Source of the DNA: Planctomycetota bacterium
Lineage (GTDB): Bacteria; Planctomycetota; UBA1135; UBA2386
Length of the DNA: 21,017 nucleotides
Direction of reading: 5' to 3'
NCBI GenBank assembly: GCA_016793305.1
Contig: JAEUHU010000157.1
Location: 1-21,017, forward strand
The position numbers and the translations under genes were made by a program. Shown one piece after another: positions 7,607 through 16,365 of this stretch (position 1 is its first letter; every line of letters starts with the position of its first letter). The notes beneath the pieces were generated by a model. That model was not told the DNA's origin. It searched no databases and saw only the letters and a list, made by a program, of their open reading frames with translations.

Positions 7607-8119
7607 ATGTCCATCGCCGATCGTTCTCGTTTGTCGGACTATGCGCGGGCGCGTCACGCGGCGCGCCATTGGGTCGACCGTTACCAGCCGCAGGGGCAGC
7701 TCTACCCGGCGCAGTGCCGTACGTGCGGCGCCACCGAATGGCAGGGCCGTTGGCGCTGGGACGACGTGCCGGCGGGCTTGCCGCCGGTGCTCTGTCCGGC
7801 CTGCGAACGGGTGCGCGACGGGGCGGCCGCGCACCGCGTGGTCCTGACCGGTGCCCTACCGCCACACTGGAACGAGGTGCGCGCCCTGCTCGCCGCGGTC
7901 GAGCGCGACTGTGTGCAGGCCGATCCGCTGCAGCGCTTGATGCGCATGCAGATCGGCGACGACCGGGTCGAGGTGCCGACGACCAGCGTGCACATCGCTC
8001 GCCAGGTGGTCGCGCGGCTGATCCGCCGCTTCCGGCACGGCCTGCGCGTCGTGTTCGAGGAGGAACGCACGACCCTCGAGTGGCTGCCCCGGGAACGCGC
8101 ATCCGGAGCCAGCGGATAG
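7607..8119 (+). CDS. BCAM0308-type zinc-ribbon protein
   Basis: This is a 170-residue cytosolic protein. Two CxxC pairs (Cys37/Cys40 and Cys63/Cys66) flank the segment TEWQGRWRWDD and should bind one zinc ion. The downstream half has the pattern of the BCAM0308 family as I remember it: a proline/histidine GALPPHWNEV segment, an ADPLQRLMRMQ helix, the stretch VEVPTTSVHIARQVVARL and a C-terminal LEWLP strand. This resembles an NMD3-like zinc ribbon followed by an alpha/beta domain. Function is unknown; homologues are small soluble proteins without demonstrated activity. Its ATG is preceded by GGAGG at 7596-7600. It lies 107 bases upstream of the S46 peptidase gene on the same strand, but the two need not share a role. 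Confidence 0.7.
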   Translation: MSIADRSRLSDYARARHAARHWVDRYQPQGQLYPAQCRTCGATEWQGRWRWDDVPAGLPPVLCPACERVRDGAAAHRVVLTGALPPHWNEVRALLAAVERDCVQADPLQRLMRMQIGDDRVEVPTTSVHIARQVVARLIRRFRHGLRVVFEEERTTLEWLPRERASGASG

Positions 8120-8217
8120 GGCGTACGAGCTCGGAACGGGTAGAGCGCCATGGCCTCCGGGCGAGCACTCCTTAGCATGTTCGCCCCCCGGTCCGTATCA
8201 CGGCCCGACCCCGTTCC

Positions 8218-8221
8218 GAGG
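8218..8221 (+). promoter_or_regulatory. Shine-Dalgarno site of the S46 peptidase gene
   Basis: GAGG followed by TAGCA precedes the ATG at 8227 by five bases and supports that start, which also places a signal peptide at the N-terminus. Confidence 0.6.
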
Positions 8222-8226
8222 TAGCA

Positions 8227-9918
8227 ATGCACCTGACTCCGATCGTTCCGTTCGCCGTCGCGCTGATCGCGCTCGGCGCGTCGTTCCCGAGCTCGATGGC
8301 CCGCCCCGACGAGGGCATGTGGCTGTTCGACGCCCTGCCGCTGAAGACCCTGAAGGAGAAGTACGACTTCGAGCCGTCGCAGGAATGGCTCGAGCACGTG
8401 CGTCTCGGCAGCGTGCGCTTCGACACCGGCGGCTCGGGCTCGTTCGTGTCGCCGAACGGCCTGGTGATGACGAACCACCACGTCGCGCTGACGACGATCC
8501 AGGCGGTGTCGACGCCGGAGAAGGACTGGGTCGAACCCGGCTTCAGCTCGCGCCTCTACGGCAGCGAGGTGCCCGGCAAGGACCTGACGCTGCGCCAGTT
8601 GATCGAGATCAAGGACGTCACCGAGCAGGTGCTCGCGTGGAAGGCCGAGGACAAGACCGAGGAAGGCAACGAGTGGCGCGCCAAGGTCGAGGAGATGACC
8701 GGGGCGCTGTCGAGCAAGGAGAAGCACCTCGTCGCCGACCTCGTGACGCTCTACGACGGCAACCAGTACCGCGTCTACGTCTACCACGTCTACGACGACG
8801 TGCGGCTCGTGTTCGCGCCCGAGAAGCAGGTCGCGTTCTACGGCGGGGACTTGGACAACTTCACCTACCCGCGCTACTGCCTCGACTGCGCGTTCTTCCG
8901 CGTCTACGAGGACGGCAAGCCGATCGACTCGTCGAAGTACTACTTCCCGTTCGACACGGCCGGGGCTGCGGCCGACGAACTGGTGTTCGTCTCGGGTCAC
9001 CCGGGTGGCACCGAACGCTCGCTGACGCACGCCGAGATGGAACTGCAGCGTGATCTGCCGGTGCCGCTGATCGTCAAGCTGCTGAAGGGCCGCCTCGCGG
9101 CGATGAAGAAGCGCATGGACTCCAACAAGGAGGCCGCCTTCGCGATGCGCGATCAGTACTTCGGCACCTCGAACAGCCTGAAGGCCTACGAAGGCCACCT
9201 CGTCGGCCTGCAGACCGCCGAGATGATGGCGAAGATGAAGGCGCGCGACGAGGAGCTCATCGAGAAGAGCGGCAAGCCCGAGGTCAAGGAGGCGTTCGAG
9301 TTCATCGCCGCCGAGATGCAGAAGCTGCGCGACAAGCACGGCGCCAAGCCGAACCTGCAGCGCCTGATGCCCGAGATCGAGGAGGTCAGTGGGCGGGTCT
9401 GTGCCGCCGCCAAGAAGACCATCAACGACGCCCGCTTCGCGGTCTACGGCGCCGCCAACTACCCGGACGCGACGTTCACGCTGCGCCTCGCCTACGGCAC
9501 CGTGAAGGGCTACGAGTCGGGCACCACGCTGGTGGCGCCGAAGACCACGCTGAACGGGCTGTTCGAGCGCAACCAGGGCTTCGACAACAAGGCGCCGTTC
9601 GACCTGCCGAAGCGCTGGACCGACGCGAAGTCGAAGCTGAATCTCGACACGCCGTACAACTTCGTCTGCACGGTCGACATCATCGGCGGCAACTCGGGCA
9701 GCCCGATCCTGAACCGCGCCGGCAAGGTGGTCGGCCTCGTGTTCGACGGCAACATCGAGTCGCTGCCGGGCAACTACTGGTTCGACGAGCGCGTCAACCG
9801 CTGCGTCGGCGTGCACACCGCCGGCATGATCGAGTCGCTGAAGGTCGTCTACGAGGAAGGGGCGCTGGTCGCCGAGCTGACGGGCCAGAAGACGGCCACG
9901 ACGACGGGCGGCAAGTGA
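8227..9918 (+). CDS. S46-family dipeptidyl-peptidase (DPP7/DPP11-like), exported
   Basis: This is a 563-residue protein with an N-terminal hydrophobic signal sequence (about residues 5-22). The mature part opens with the S46 hallmark PDEGMWLFDALP. The chymotrypsin-like triad is visible: His in TNHHV (84/85), Asp in GGDLDNFTYPR (208/210), and nucleophile Ser490 in GGNSGSP. S46 enzymes remove dipeptides from the N-terminus of peptides in the periplasm, using a helical cap domain, here about residues 280-400. Gly508 (FDGN) sits 18 residues after the serine. Arg occupies the equivalent position in acid-specific DPP11 (Ser655, Arg673) and Gly in DPP7, so a hydrophobic P1 preference is predicted. 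At 563 residues it is shorter than the ~700-720 of Bacteroidetes enzymes, mainly in the cap. It converges on the FHA-Lon gene, with two hairpins between them. Confidence 0.92.
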   Translation: MHLTPIVPFAVALIALGASFPSSMARPDEGMWLFDALPLKTLKEKYDFEPSQEWLEHVRLGSVRFDTGGSGSFVSPNGLVMTNHHVALTTIQAVSTPEKDWVEPGFSSRLYGSEVPGKDLTLRQLIEIKDVTEQVLAWKAEDKTEEGNEWRAKVEEMTGALSSKEKHLVADLVTLYDGNQYRVYVYHVYDDVRLVFAPEKQVAFYGGDLDNFTYPRYCLDCAFFRVYEDGKPIDSSKYYFPFDTAGAAADELVFVSGHPGGTERSLTHAEMELQRDLPVPLIVKLLKGRLAAMKKRMDSNKEAAFAMRDQYFGTSNSLKAYEGHLVGLQTAEMMAKMKARDEELIEKSGKPEVKEAFEFIAAEMQKLRDKHGAKPNLQRLMPEIEEVSGRVCAAAKKTINDARFAVYGAANYPDATFTLRLAYGTVKGYESGTTLVAPKTTLNGLFERNQGFDNKAPFDLPKRWTDAKSKLNLDTPYNFVCTVDIIGGNSGSPILNRAGKVVGLVFDGNIESLPGNYWFDERVNRCVGVHTAGMIESLKVVYEEGALVAELTGQKTATTTGGK

Positions 9919-9924
9919 TGCCAT

Positions 9925-9945
9925 GCGGCGGCTGTGTGCCGCCGC
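9925..9945. terminator. GC hairpin 1 between convergent genes
   Basis: Perfect 8-base arms (GCGGCGGC / GCCGCCGC) enclose a 5-base loop TGTGT, starting six bases after the S46 stop. There is no T-run, so intrinsic termination is plausible but not proved. Confidence 0.45.
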
Positions 9946-9954
9946 GGCGCGTCC

Positions 9955-9980
9955 GGCGGTCGCCTGCCGAGGCGACCGCC
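9955..9980. terminator. GC hairpin 2 between convergent genes
   Basis: Arms of 11 bases (9955-9965 and 9970-9980) pair perfectly around the 4-base loop GCCG. It lies eight bases from the stop of the FHA-Lon gene and could serve both converging transcripts. No U-tract follows on either strand. Confidence 0.5.
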
Positions 9981-9988
9981 ACCGAGAG

Positions 9989-12409
9989 TCACTTCTTGGC
10001 CGGCGTCGCGTTCGCCGCGAGCTCGCTCCAGAAGGCGCTCTCCCAGAAGCCCTCGAGCGCCGCGAGTTTCTCCTCGTCGTTGCCCTCGCGCTTGGCGACG
10101 CCGAGCTGGTAGGCGATGCGCGCCGCGACCGGCACGAAGCCGGACGCCTTCTTCGCCTTCGCCGCGGCCTCGCGCGCCAGTTGGCGACCGAGGTCGAGCT
10201 GGGCCGACAGCGCCTTGCGGTTGCTGAGCACCAGTTCGCCCTGGGCGTCGCGGGTGCCGCCGAGCGAGTAGTACTTGTTGACCAGCGACGCCCCGCGCAA
10301 GAACGCCATCGAGCCGGCGGCGAGGCGCAGCAGGTTGTTCTCGACCTTGCTGCCGGTCACGCCTTCGGCGAGCCGCACCGCGCGGAACGCGATCAGGTAG
10401 GCCTCGTCGTTGGCGGCGAAGCGCTGCTGGGCGGTGGCCTTGTCGACGCCGGCCTCGCGGGCGGCGTCCTCGAGGGTCAGGGACTCGAGGTACTGCAGCA
10501 CGGCTCCGGCCGCCGAGCCATAGGCCGCCGCGAAGTTGCCGATCGTCTCCGGCGCAATCGGCGCGGACTGGCCTTCCTCGCCGCCGAAGTCCTTCTGGTC
10601 CTCGGCGACGTCCAGCATCGTCTTGGCGACGCTGAAGTAGGTGATGGCCTGGAACATCAGCTCGGGCAGCTTCTCCTCCTCCTCGGCCTTCAGCGTGCCC
10701 TTCTTCTTCTTGTCGAGCAGCATGTCGACCGTCTCCACGGCGCCGTCGGCCATCGAGGTGAACGCGTCGGCGATGACCGCCGACTGGTAGGCGCGCAGCG
10801 TGTTGATCTGGCCGCCGCCGGTCTTGCGCTTGGCGAGTGCTTCGGTCTCGCCGATCGTCGCACTCAGCTGACCCTTCACGCTCGCCGCGGCGCGCACCTG
10901 CGCCACCAGGGCCTCGAAATCCTGCTTCTGGGCCGACTGCAGGAAGCGCGCGGCGTCCTTGGTGATGCCCGCCAGCACCGCTGCCCCGACGTAGCTCTCG
11001 AACGCGGCCGCCAGGTAGTCGCTGCTCTCGAGAGCCTTCGCCTTCTTGAACAGTTCGTCGGCCTGGGCCGCGAGCGGCGTGATGCGTTGCTTCAGCTCGC
11101 CGAGATCGCGCGCGAACACGCTGATGTTGGCGATCTCGCTGTCGAGGCGGGCGCGCCACTTCTCGCTCTTGCTGCGCAGCCTCGCCGCGGTCTCACTGTC
11201 GAGTTCCATGTCGCTCTCCGCGACCGCCGGGGTGCGTTCGAGCTTGTCGTCGGTCAAGAACTCGTAGGCCTGGAACACGTCCTGGATCTCGCGCACCTCG
11301 AGGCCGAACTCCCTGCCGACCTCGAACAGGTCGACGGTGCGGCCGGTGCGCAGGTCCTGGTGGCTGCGCGCGCCCATCGGGAAGCCGAAGCGCTTGATGC
11401 CGTCCTTCGACGCGCCGTCCATCTTCTGCACGATGCCGCCGACCGGGCCGGCCGAGCCGTCGGGGTTGATGGTGCCGGTCATCGTGGTGTCGGCGCGCGG
11501 CGTCCTGCCGCGCAGCAGCGCCACCATGGTCGCGGTCATCAGCATGCCGGCCGACGGGCCGTCGATGTGGCCGCCGGTGCCGACCAGGAACTCGTGGTCG
11601 GTGAGGTTGCGGCCGGTCAGCTGGCTGGCGCTGAACGCCGCCAGCCAGGTCGCGGTCTTCCACTGGTTGCCCGCACCTCCCGCGAACTGCTCGGTCGTGC
11701 CGACCGACGCGCGGCCCTTGTCGTTCGGCGAGATGCGCACGCTGGTCGGCGAAGTGCCGCCGCTCGCTTGTGGACCGACCGGGCCCTTGAACCAGACGGC
11801 CTTCACCTGGGCTTCGCGCTGGGTGGTCAGCTTGCCGGTGGCGTTCGGCTGGTTGCCGCCGCCACCACCACCACCACCTCCGGTCGGGGTGCTGCCGCCG
11901 CGGAACACGAACGCGAGGCCGATCACGACCACGGCGACCGCGCCGCCGATCAGCAGGTTGCGCTTCTGTTGCGCGGGCATGTTCGCGAACGGCGAGCCAC
12001 CCTGGCTCGTCGGCGTCTTCGGTGCCTCCGGCCGCGGCTGGACCGCCGTGCCCTGCGCCTGCGCCGCACCGCGCGGGTTCGGCATGACCAACGTGCCGAC
12101 CGGTTCGAGTCCCTTCACGGCGACCAGCTCGAGGCTGCTGCCGCCGAGCGTGTAGACGACGCCCTTCACCATCACTTCGTCGCTCACCTTGCGCGTGCCG
12201 ACCCACGTGCCGTTCGTGCTGCCGACGTCGCGCAGCCGCACCTCCCCTTTCTGGAAGGTGATCTCGGCGTGCTTGCTCGAGCAGCCCGGGTCGTTCATCG
12301 CCAGGTCGCCGACGTCGCGGCCGATCGTCAGGCGATCCTTGGTGAACTCGGACTCGGCGGCGGGCTGATTGGCGCGCGTGATGCGCAGGACGAAACTGGG
12401 TTGGCTCAT
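9989..12409 (-). CDS. FHA domain - transmembrane helix - Lon-type (S16) protease fusion with unassigned C-terminal domain
   Basis: This is an 806-residue protein. Residues 24-96 are a forkhead-associated domain, a phosphothreonine reader: LTIGRD (27-32), SSKHAEI (44-50) and STNGTWV (64-70) are all present. A Pro/Gln-rich linker follows, then one membrane helix (151-169) preceded by KR, which predicts a cytosolic N-terminus. Nine glycines (177-185) lead into a Lon protease domain at about 200-385. This has nucleophile Ser286 in DGPSAG and Lys329 in GPVGGIVQK, 43 residues apart as in E. coli Lon (Ser679, Lys722), plus the strand MTGTINPDG. No AAA+ ATPase domain is present. Residues ~390-806 are helical and not recognised. 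ATG at 12409 is chosen because the FHA fold begins just after it; the frame stays open to 12553. The topology would place the protease outside the cytoplasm, as in SepM-type PDZ-Lon proteins. Confidence 0.85.
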   Translation of the reverse strand: MSQPSFVLRITRANQPAAESEFTKDRLTIGRDVGDLAMNDPGCSSKHAEITFQKGEVRLRDVGSTNGTWVGTRKVSDEVMVKGVVYTLGGSSLELVAVKGLEPVGTLVMPNPRGAAQAQGTAVQPRPEAPKTPTSQGGSPFANMPAQQKRNLLIGGAVAVVVIGLAFVFRGGSTPTGGGGGGGGGNQPNATGKLTTQREAQVKAVWFKGPVGPQASGGTSPTSVRISPNDKGRASVGTTEQFAGGAGNQWKTATWLAAFSASQLTGRNLTDHEFLVGTGGHIDGPSAGMLMTATMVALLRGRTPRADTTMTGTINPDGSAGPVGGIVQKMDGASKDGIKRFGFPMGARSHQDLRTGRTVDLFEVGREFGLEVREIQDVFQAYEFLTDDKLERTPAVAESDMELDSETAARLRSKSEKWRARLDSEIANISVFARDLGELKQRITPLAAQADELFKKAKALESSDYLAAAFESYVGAAVLAGITKDAARFLQSAQKQDFEALVAQVRAAASVKGQLSATIGETEALAKRKTGGGQINTLRAYQSAVIADAFTSMADGAVETVDMLLDKKKKGTLKAEEEEKLPELMFQAITYFSVAKTMLDVAEDQKDFGGEEGQSAPIAPETIGNFAAAYGSAAGAVLQYLESLTLEDAAREAGVDKATAQQRFAANDEAYLIAFRAVRLAEGVTGSKVENNLLRLAAGSMAFLRGASLVNKYYSLGGTRDAQGELVLSNRKALSAQLDLGRQLAREAAAKAKKASGFVPVAARIAYQLGVAKREGNDEEKLAALEGFWESAFWSELAANATPAKK
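11855..11881. repeat. GCC/ACC triplet run encoding a nonaglycine linker
   Basis: Twenty-seven bases of GCC/ACC/TCC triplets encode Gly177-185 of the FHA-Lon protein between the membrane helix and the protease domain. The run is prone to slippage, so length could vary between strains. Confidence 0.7.
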
Positions 12410-12646
12410 GGCGGAGTGGCGGGACGGAGCCCGAGACGAGAAGAGCGACGGGGAACGGTCGCATGACAGGACCGTTGCGCGCATGCCGATGCTCGGTGCG
12501 CCGTGCGCTCCGGTCAAGGTGGCGATGGGGCGGGCACGGCGTGCCCATGCCAAGGTGATCGCGGCGTAGCAAACGCCACGTTGCGGCGTTGCGAGAGGTC
12601 TGATCTGGGTCGGCCTGACGGGCCGACCCAGATCCTCCGAAGCCGA
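12410..12646. other. Intergenic gap of 237 bases between the ferredoxin and FHA-Lon genes
   Basis: I find no coding potential here apart from the upstream extension of the FHA-Lon frame, which reads through the first 144 bases without domain-like sequence. The only clear structure is the hairpin at 12602-12634. The promoter of the FHA-Lon gene should lie here, but no convincing -35/-10 pair is seen. Confidence 0.5.
12602..12634 (-). terminator. Strong hairpin after the box/ferredoxin genes
   Basis: Two perfect 14-base arms (GATCTGGGTCGGCC and its complement) enclose a 5-base loop. It begins 12 bases past the ferredoxin stop in the direction of transcription and is the strongest stem in the window. 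No T-run follows. It likely ends or 3'-protects the boxC-boxB-ferredoxin transcript and separates it from the FHA-Lon gene. Confidence 0.65.
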
Positions 12647-12982
12647 TCAATACGGGCTGTCGAGCATGTCCCAGATGATCTGCTCGACGTCGGGTTGGCA
12701 CTTGCCCGTCAGGCGCTTCACCGGTTCGCCCTTGCCCTCGATGTGCGCCGCGATCTCCGGCAGGTCGGCCGCGGTGACCTTGCTGTAGAAGACCTTGTCG
12801 GGATACAGGGTCACGTTGATGCCCTGGTCGCACGCGCCGAAGCAGGGGTAGCGGCGGATCTTGATGCGCTCCTGGTTCGGATCGAACTGCTTGATCAGGT
12901 CGCGCAGCTTGTCGAAGACGTCGCCGCTGCCCTTCTCGGTGCAGTCGCCGCCTTCACAGACATAGCAGAGTCGGTTGGTCAT
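12647..12982 (-). CDS. Thioredoxin-like [2Fe-2S] ferredoxin
   Basis: This is a 111-residue protein of the thioredoxin-fold (2Fe-2S) ferredoxin group, related to the NuoE C-terminal domain and to Aquifex Fd4. Its cysteines fall in the expected two sets: Cys6, Cys9 and Cys14 in CYVCEGGDC near the N-terminus, and Cys47/Cys51 in YPCFGACDQG, followed by the family segment INVTLYPDKVFYSKVT. A sixth, Cys95, is extra. Four of these ligate the cluster. I start at ATG 12982 because MTNRL leads directly into strand 1; a TTG at 13003 would add seven residues and sit in a hairpin. It is the third gene after boxC and boxB on the same strand, 72 bases from boxB, so electron delivery to BoxB is a reasonable inference, not a demonstrated one. 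Confidence 0.87.
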   Translation of the reverse strand: MTNRLCYVCEGGDCTEKGSGDVFDKLRDLIKQFDPNQERIKIRRYPCFGACDQGINVTLYPDKVFYSKVTAADLPEIAAHIEGKGEPVKRLTGKCQPDVEQIIWDMLDSPY

Positions 12983-13002
12983 CGGTCGGTTCGGATATGG
13001 CA

Positions 13003-13028
13003 ACGGTCCACGCCGTGGCGTGGACCGT
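13003..13028 (-). terminator. Hairpin between boxB and the ferredoxin gene
   Basis: Twelve-base arms (ACGGTCCACGCC and its complement) are separated by two bases, so the usable stem is 11 pairs with a 4-base loop. It lies 26 bases past the boxB stop and 20 bases before the ferredoxin ATG. It may attenuate read-through or protect the boxCB message; without a U-tract, a full terminator is uncertain. Confidence 0.5.
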
Positions 13029-13054
13029 GGAGGGGGACGTTCGCCGGCGAACGA

Positions 13055-14473
<1,419 letters not shown>

Positions 14474-14546
14474 GGGATGCCTTGGATCGGGCGGTGGTCG
14501 GGATTCGTCGGGATGAGTTCGGGCGATGCGGCGTGGGCCGCCTGGA

Positions 14547-16169
14547 TCACGTGCGGCGCCAGTCGAACCGCGCGCTCTCGGGCGCGCCGTAGCGAGTCAG
14601 GGCGCCTTCGTCGCCGGTCGCGTTCGGACGCGTGAAGATCCAGTTCTGCCAGGCGCTGAGCCGGCCGAAGATCTTGCTGTCGCAGTTCTCGGCGCCGCCG
14701 AAGCGCAGCGATGCCTCCATGCCGGTCAGCGCGTCGGGCGACAGCGACACGCGCTCCTCGAGGGCGATGCGCACGTCGTCGTCCCAGTCGACCGGGTCGA
14801 GCAGGTAGGTGCAGAGGCCCTGTTCGTCGATCTCGGTGCCGCTCAGGGTCGGCTTCTCGGTGGCGAGCTTCTTCGCCTGCGCCGGGTTGGCGAGGAAGCG
14901 GTTGTCGAGGCGGCTGTGGCCGTGGCTCATCGGCAGCGAACCGGCGTGGAACGGCCCGAACGCCATCTGCACGGCGTCGTCGTCGAGCGCGTAGACGCGG
15001 TCGCAGGCGAGCGTCAGCTCGAGGAACGCGCCGGCTGTGCAGGCTTCCTTGTCGACCAGCGCGTAGGTCGAGCGCGCCATCAGGTCGAAGCGACGCAGCA
15101 CCCGCGCCATGTGCAGCACGATCTCGTTGCACAGCCAGTGGCCGCGGTCCTTGGCGAGGTCGTTCTCGACCTGCAGCAGGGCCGCGCGATCCCCGCGCGT
15201 CTTCAGCACGATCAGGCCGATCTCCTCGTGGTCGAAGCGCAGCTGCAGCAGCGCGTCGTCGAGCTGGCGCCAGCAGGCAATCGCCCAGGCCTGGCAGCCG
15301 GCGGCGGCGTACTCGGCGCCGTTCTTCGGCTGCGGGCCCTTTGGGCCGTGCACGGTGAGCGTGGCGCGCCGCGCGGTCGGATCGACCTCGACCTGCACGT
15401 GCTGGTAGAGGTAGGTGTTGCCCTTCTTCTCGTGGTGGACCGGCTCGAGCGTGATGCCCTTCGTCGCCTTGGCCGGCAGCGACGCGGCGAGCTCCTTCGC
15501 GCGCGTGGCGACCTTCTCGGCGAACTGCGACTTCTTCCAGGTCGCGTCGACGAGGCCCCAGGCCACGGCCTTCTTGCCGCGCATGCCCTCGGCCATCGTG
15601 CAGAACACGTCGGCCCGGTCGCGGCGCACCTTGCGCTTGTCGACCACGCGGGTCAGTCCGCCGGTGCCGGGCAGCACGCCCAGCAGCGGCACCTCGGGCA
15701 GCGACACCGCCGAGTTGTTGTCGTCGACGAGGTGGATCTCGTCGCACGCGAGCGCCAGTTCGTAGCCGCCGCCGGCACACGCCGCGTTGATCGCGCAGAT
15801 CGACTTCAGGCCGCTGTGCCGGCTCGCGTCCTCGAGGCTGAGGCGCGTCTCGTTGGTGTACTTGCAGAAGTTGACTTTGAATGGGTGCGTGCTGTCCGCC
15901 AGCATCCAGATGTTGGCGCCGGCACAGAACGCGCGGTCCTGCGCGCTGCCGACCACGACCACCTTCACGTTCGGGTGCTCGAAGCGCAGCCGCTGGATCG
16001 AGTCGGCGAGCTCCATGTCGACGCCGAGGTCGTAGCTGTTCAGCTTCAGCTCGTAGCCGGGGCGGTAGGGGTGCTCGGGATCGACGTTCATGCGCAGGTT
16101 CGCGATGTCGCCGTCGATCTGCAGTTGCCAATGGTGGTAGCTGCTCGGGTGTCGGTTGAAGTCGGTCAT
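14547..16169 (-). CDS. boxC: 2,3-epoxybenzoyl-CoA dihydrolase (benzoyl-CoA-dihydrodiol lyase) BoxC
   Basis: This is a 540-residue double-crotonase protein. BoxC opens the ring of 2,3-epoxybenzoyl-CoA with two waters, releasing formate and 3,4-dehydroadipyl-CoA semialdehyde. The first crotonase half shows FCAGANI (81-87), CAGGGYELALACDE (131-144, oxyanion hole) and PEVPLLGVLPGTGGLTR (158-174). The second half shows KEACTAGAFLELTLACDR (374-391) and FGPFHAG. The C-terminus SAWQNWIFTRPNATG with RYGAPE is characteristic of BoxC. ATG 16169 is chosen because MTDFNRHPSSY starts the known family text; the frame is open to 16253 but that part looks non-coding. It is the first gene of the box run and diverges from the helicase gene. 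Benzoate-CoA ligase and BoxD-type aldehyde dehydrogenase are absent here. Confidence 0.96.
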   Translation of the reverse strand: MTDFNRHPSSYHHWQLQIDGDIANLRMNVDPEHPYRPGYELKLNSYDLGVDMELADSIQRLRFEHPNVKVVVVGSAQDRAFCAGANIWMLADSTHPFKVNFCKYTNETRLSLEDASRHSGLKSICAINAACAGGGYELALACDEIHLVDDNNSAVSLPEVPLLGVLPGTGGLTRVVDKRKVRRDRADVFCTMAEGMRGKKAVAWGLVDATWKKSQFAEKVATRAKELAASLPAKATKGITLEPVHHEKKGNTYLYQHVQVEVDPTARRATLTVHGPKGPQPKNGAEYAAAGCQAWAIACWRQLDDALLQLRFDHEEIGLIVLKTRGDRAALLQVENDLAKDRGHWLCNEIVLHMARVLRRFDLMARSTYALVDKEACTAGAFLELTLACDRVYALDDDAVQMAFGPFHAGSLPMSHGHSRLDNRFLANPAQAKKLATEKPTLSGTEIDEQGLCTYLLDPVDWDDDVRIALEERVSLSPDALTGMEASLRFGGAENCDSKIFGRLSAWQNWIFTRPNATGDEGALTRYGAPESARFDWRRT

Positions 16170-16365
16170 GCCGCGCGAAGGTAGTTCCGTCGGTTCGGGA
16201 TTGGGCGCGAAGTCTGGGCTTCCAGCCGCCGCTTGGCAAGCAGGATAGCGCACTTTCCCGTATGGAGACCGTGCAGTTTATCGCATGTCGATGCCTTGCC
16301 TCCAGGCTGCCGGGCGAGGGCTTCGAGTGGTGCGTCACCCGCGGCTGCCGCGTAGGGTGTGCCGG
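16170..16365. promoter_or_regulatory. Divergent intergenic region between boxC and the helicase gene
   Basis: These 196 bases separate two divergent genes and should hold the box promoter. A relatively AT-rich patch (GCAGTTTATCGC, 16273-16284) stands out from the GC-rich surroundings, and TATCCT on the minus strand (16242-16247) could be a weak -10 element. No operator palindrome is evident. If the helicase starts at ATG 16285, about 80 bases of this region would be coding. Confidence 0.35.

Noticed and set aside
7702..9924. A 740-codon minus-strand open frame opposite the S46 peptidase
   Set aside because: It is antisense to a gene with signal peptide and complete catalytic triad; composition is shadow-like.
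9923..12466. An 847-codon plus-strand open frame opposite the FHA-Lon gene
   Set aside because: The FHA and Lon motifs on the minus strand are decisive. The plus-strand text is Arg/Leu/Ala-rich without structure.
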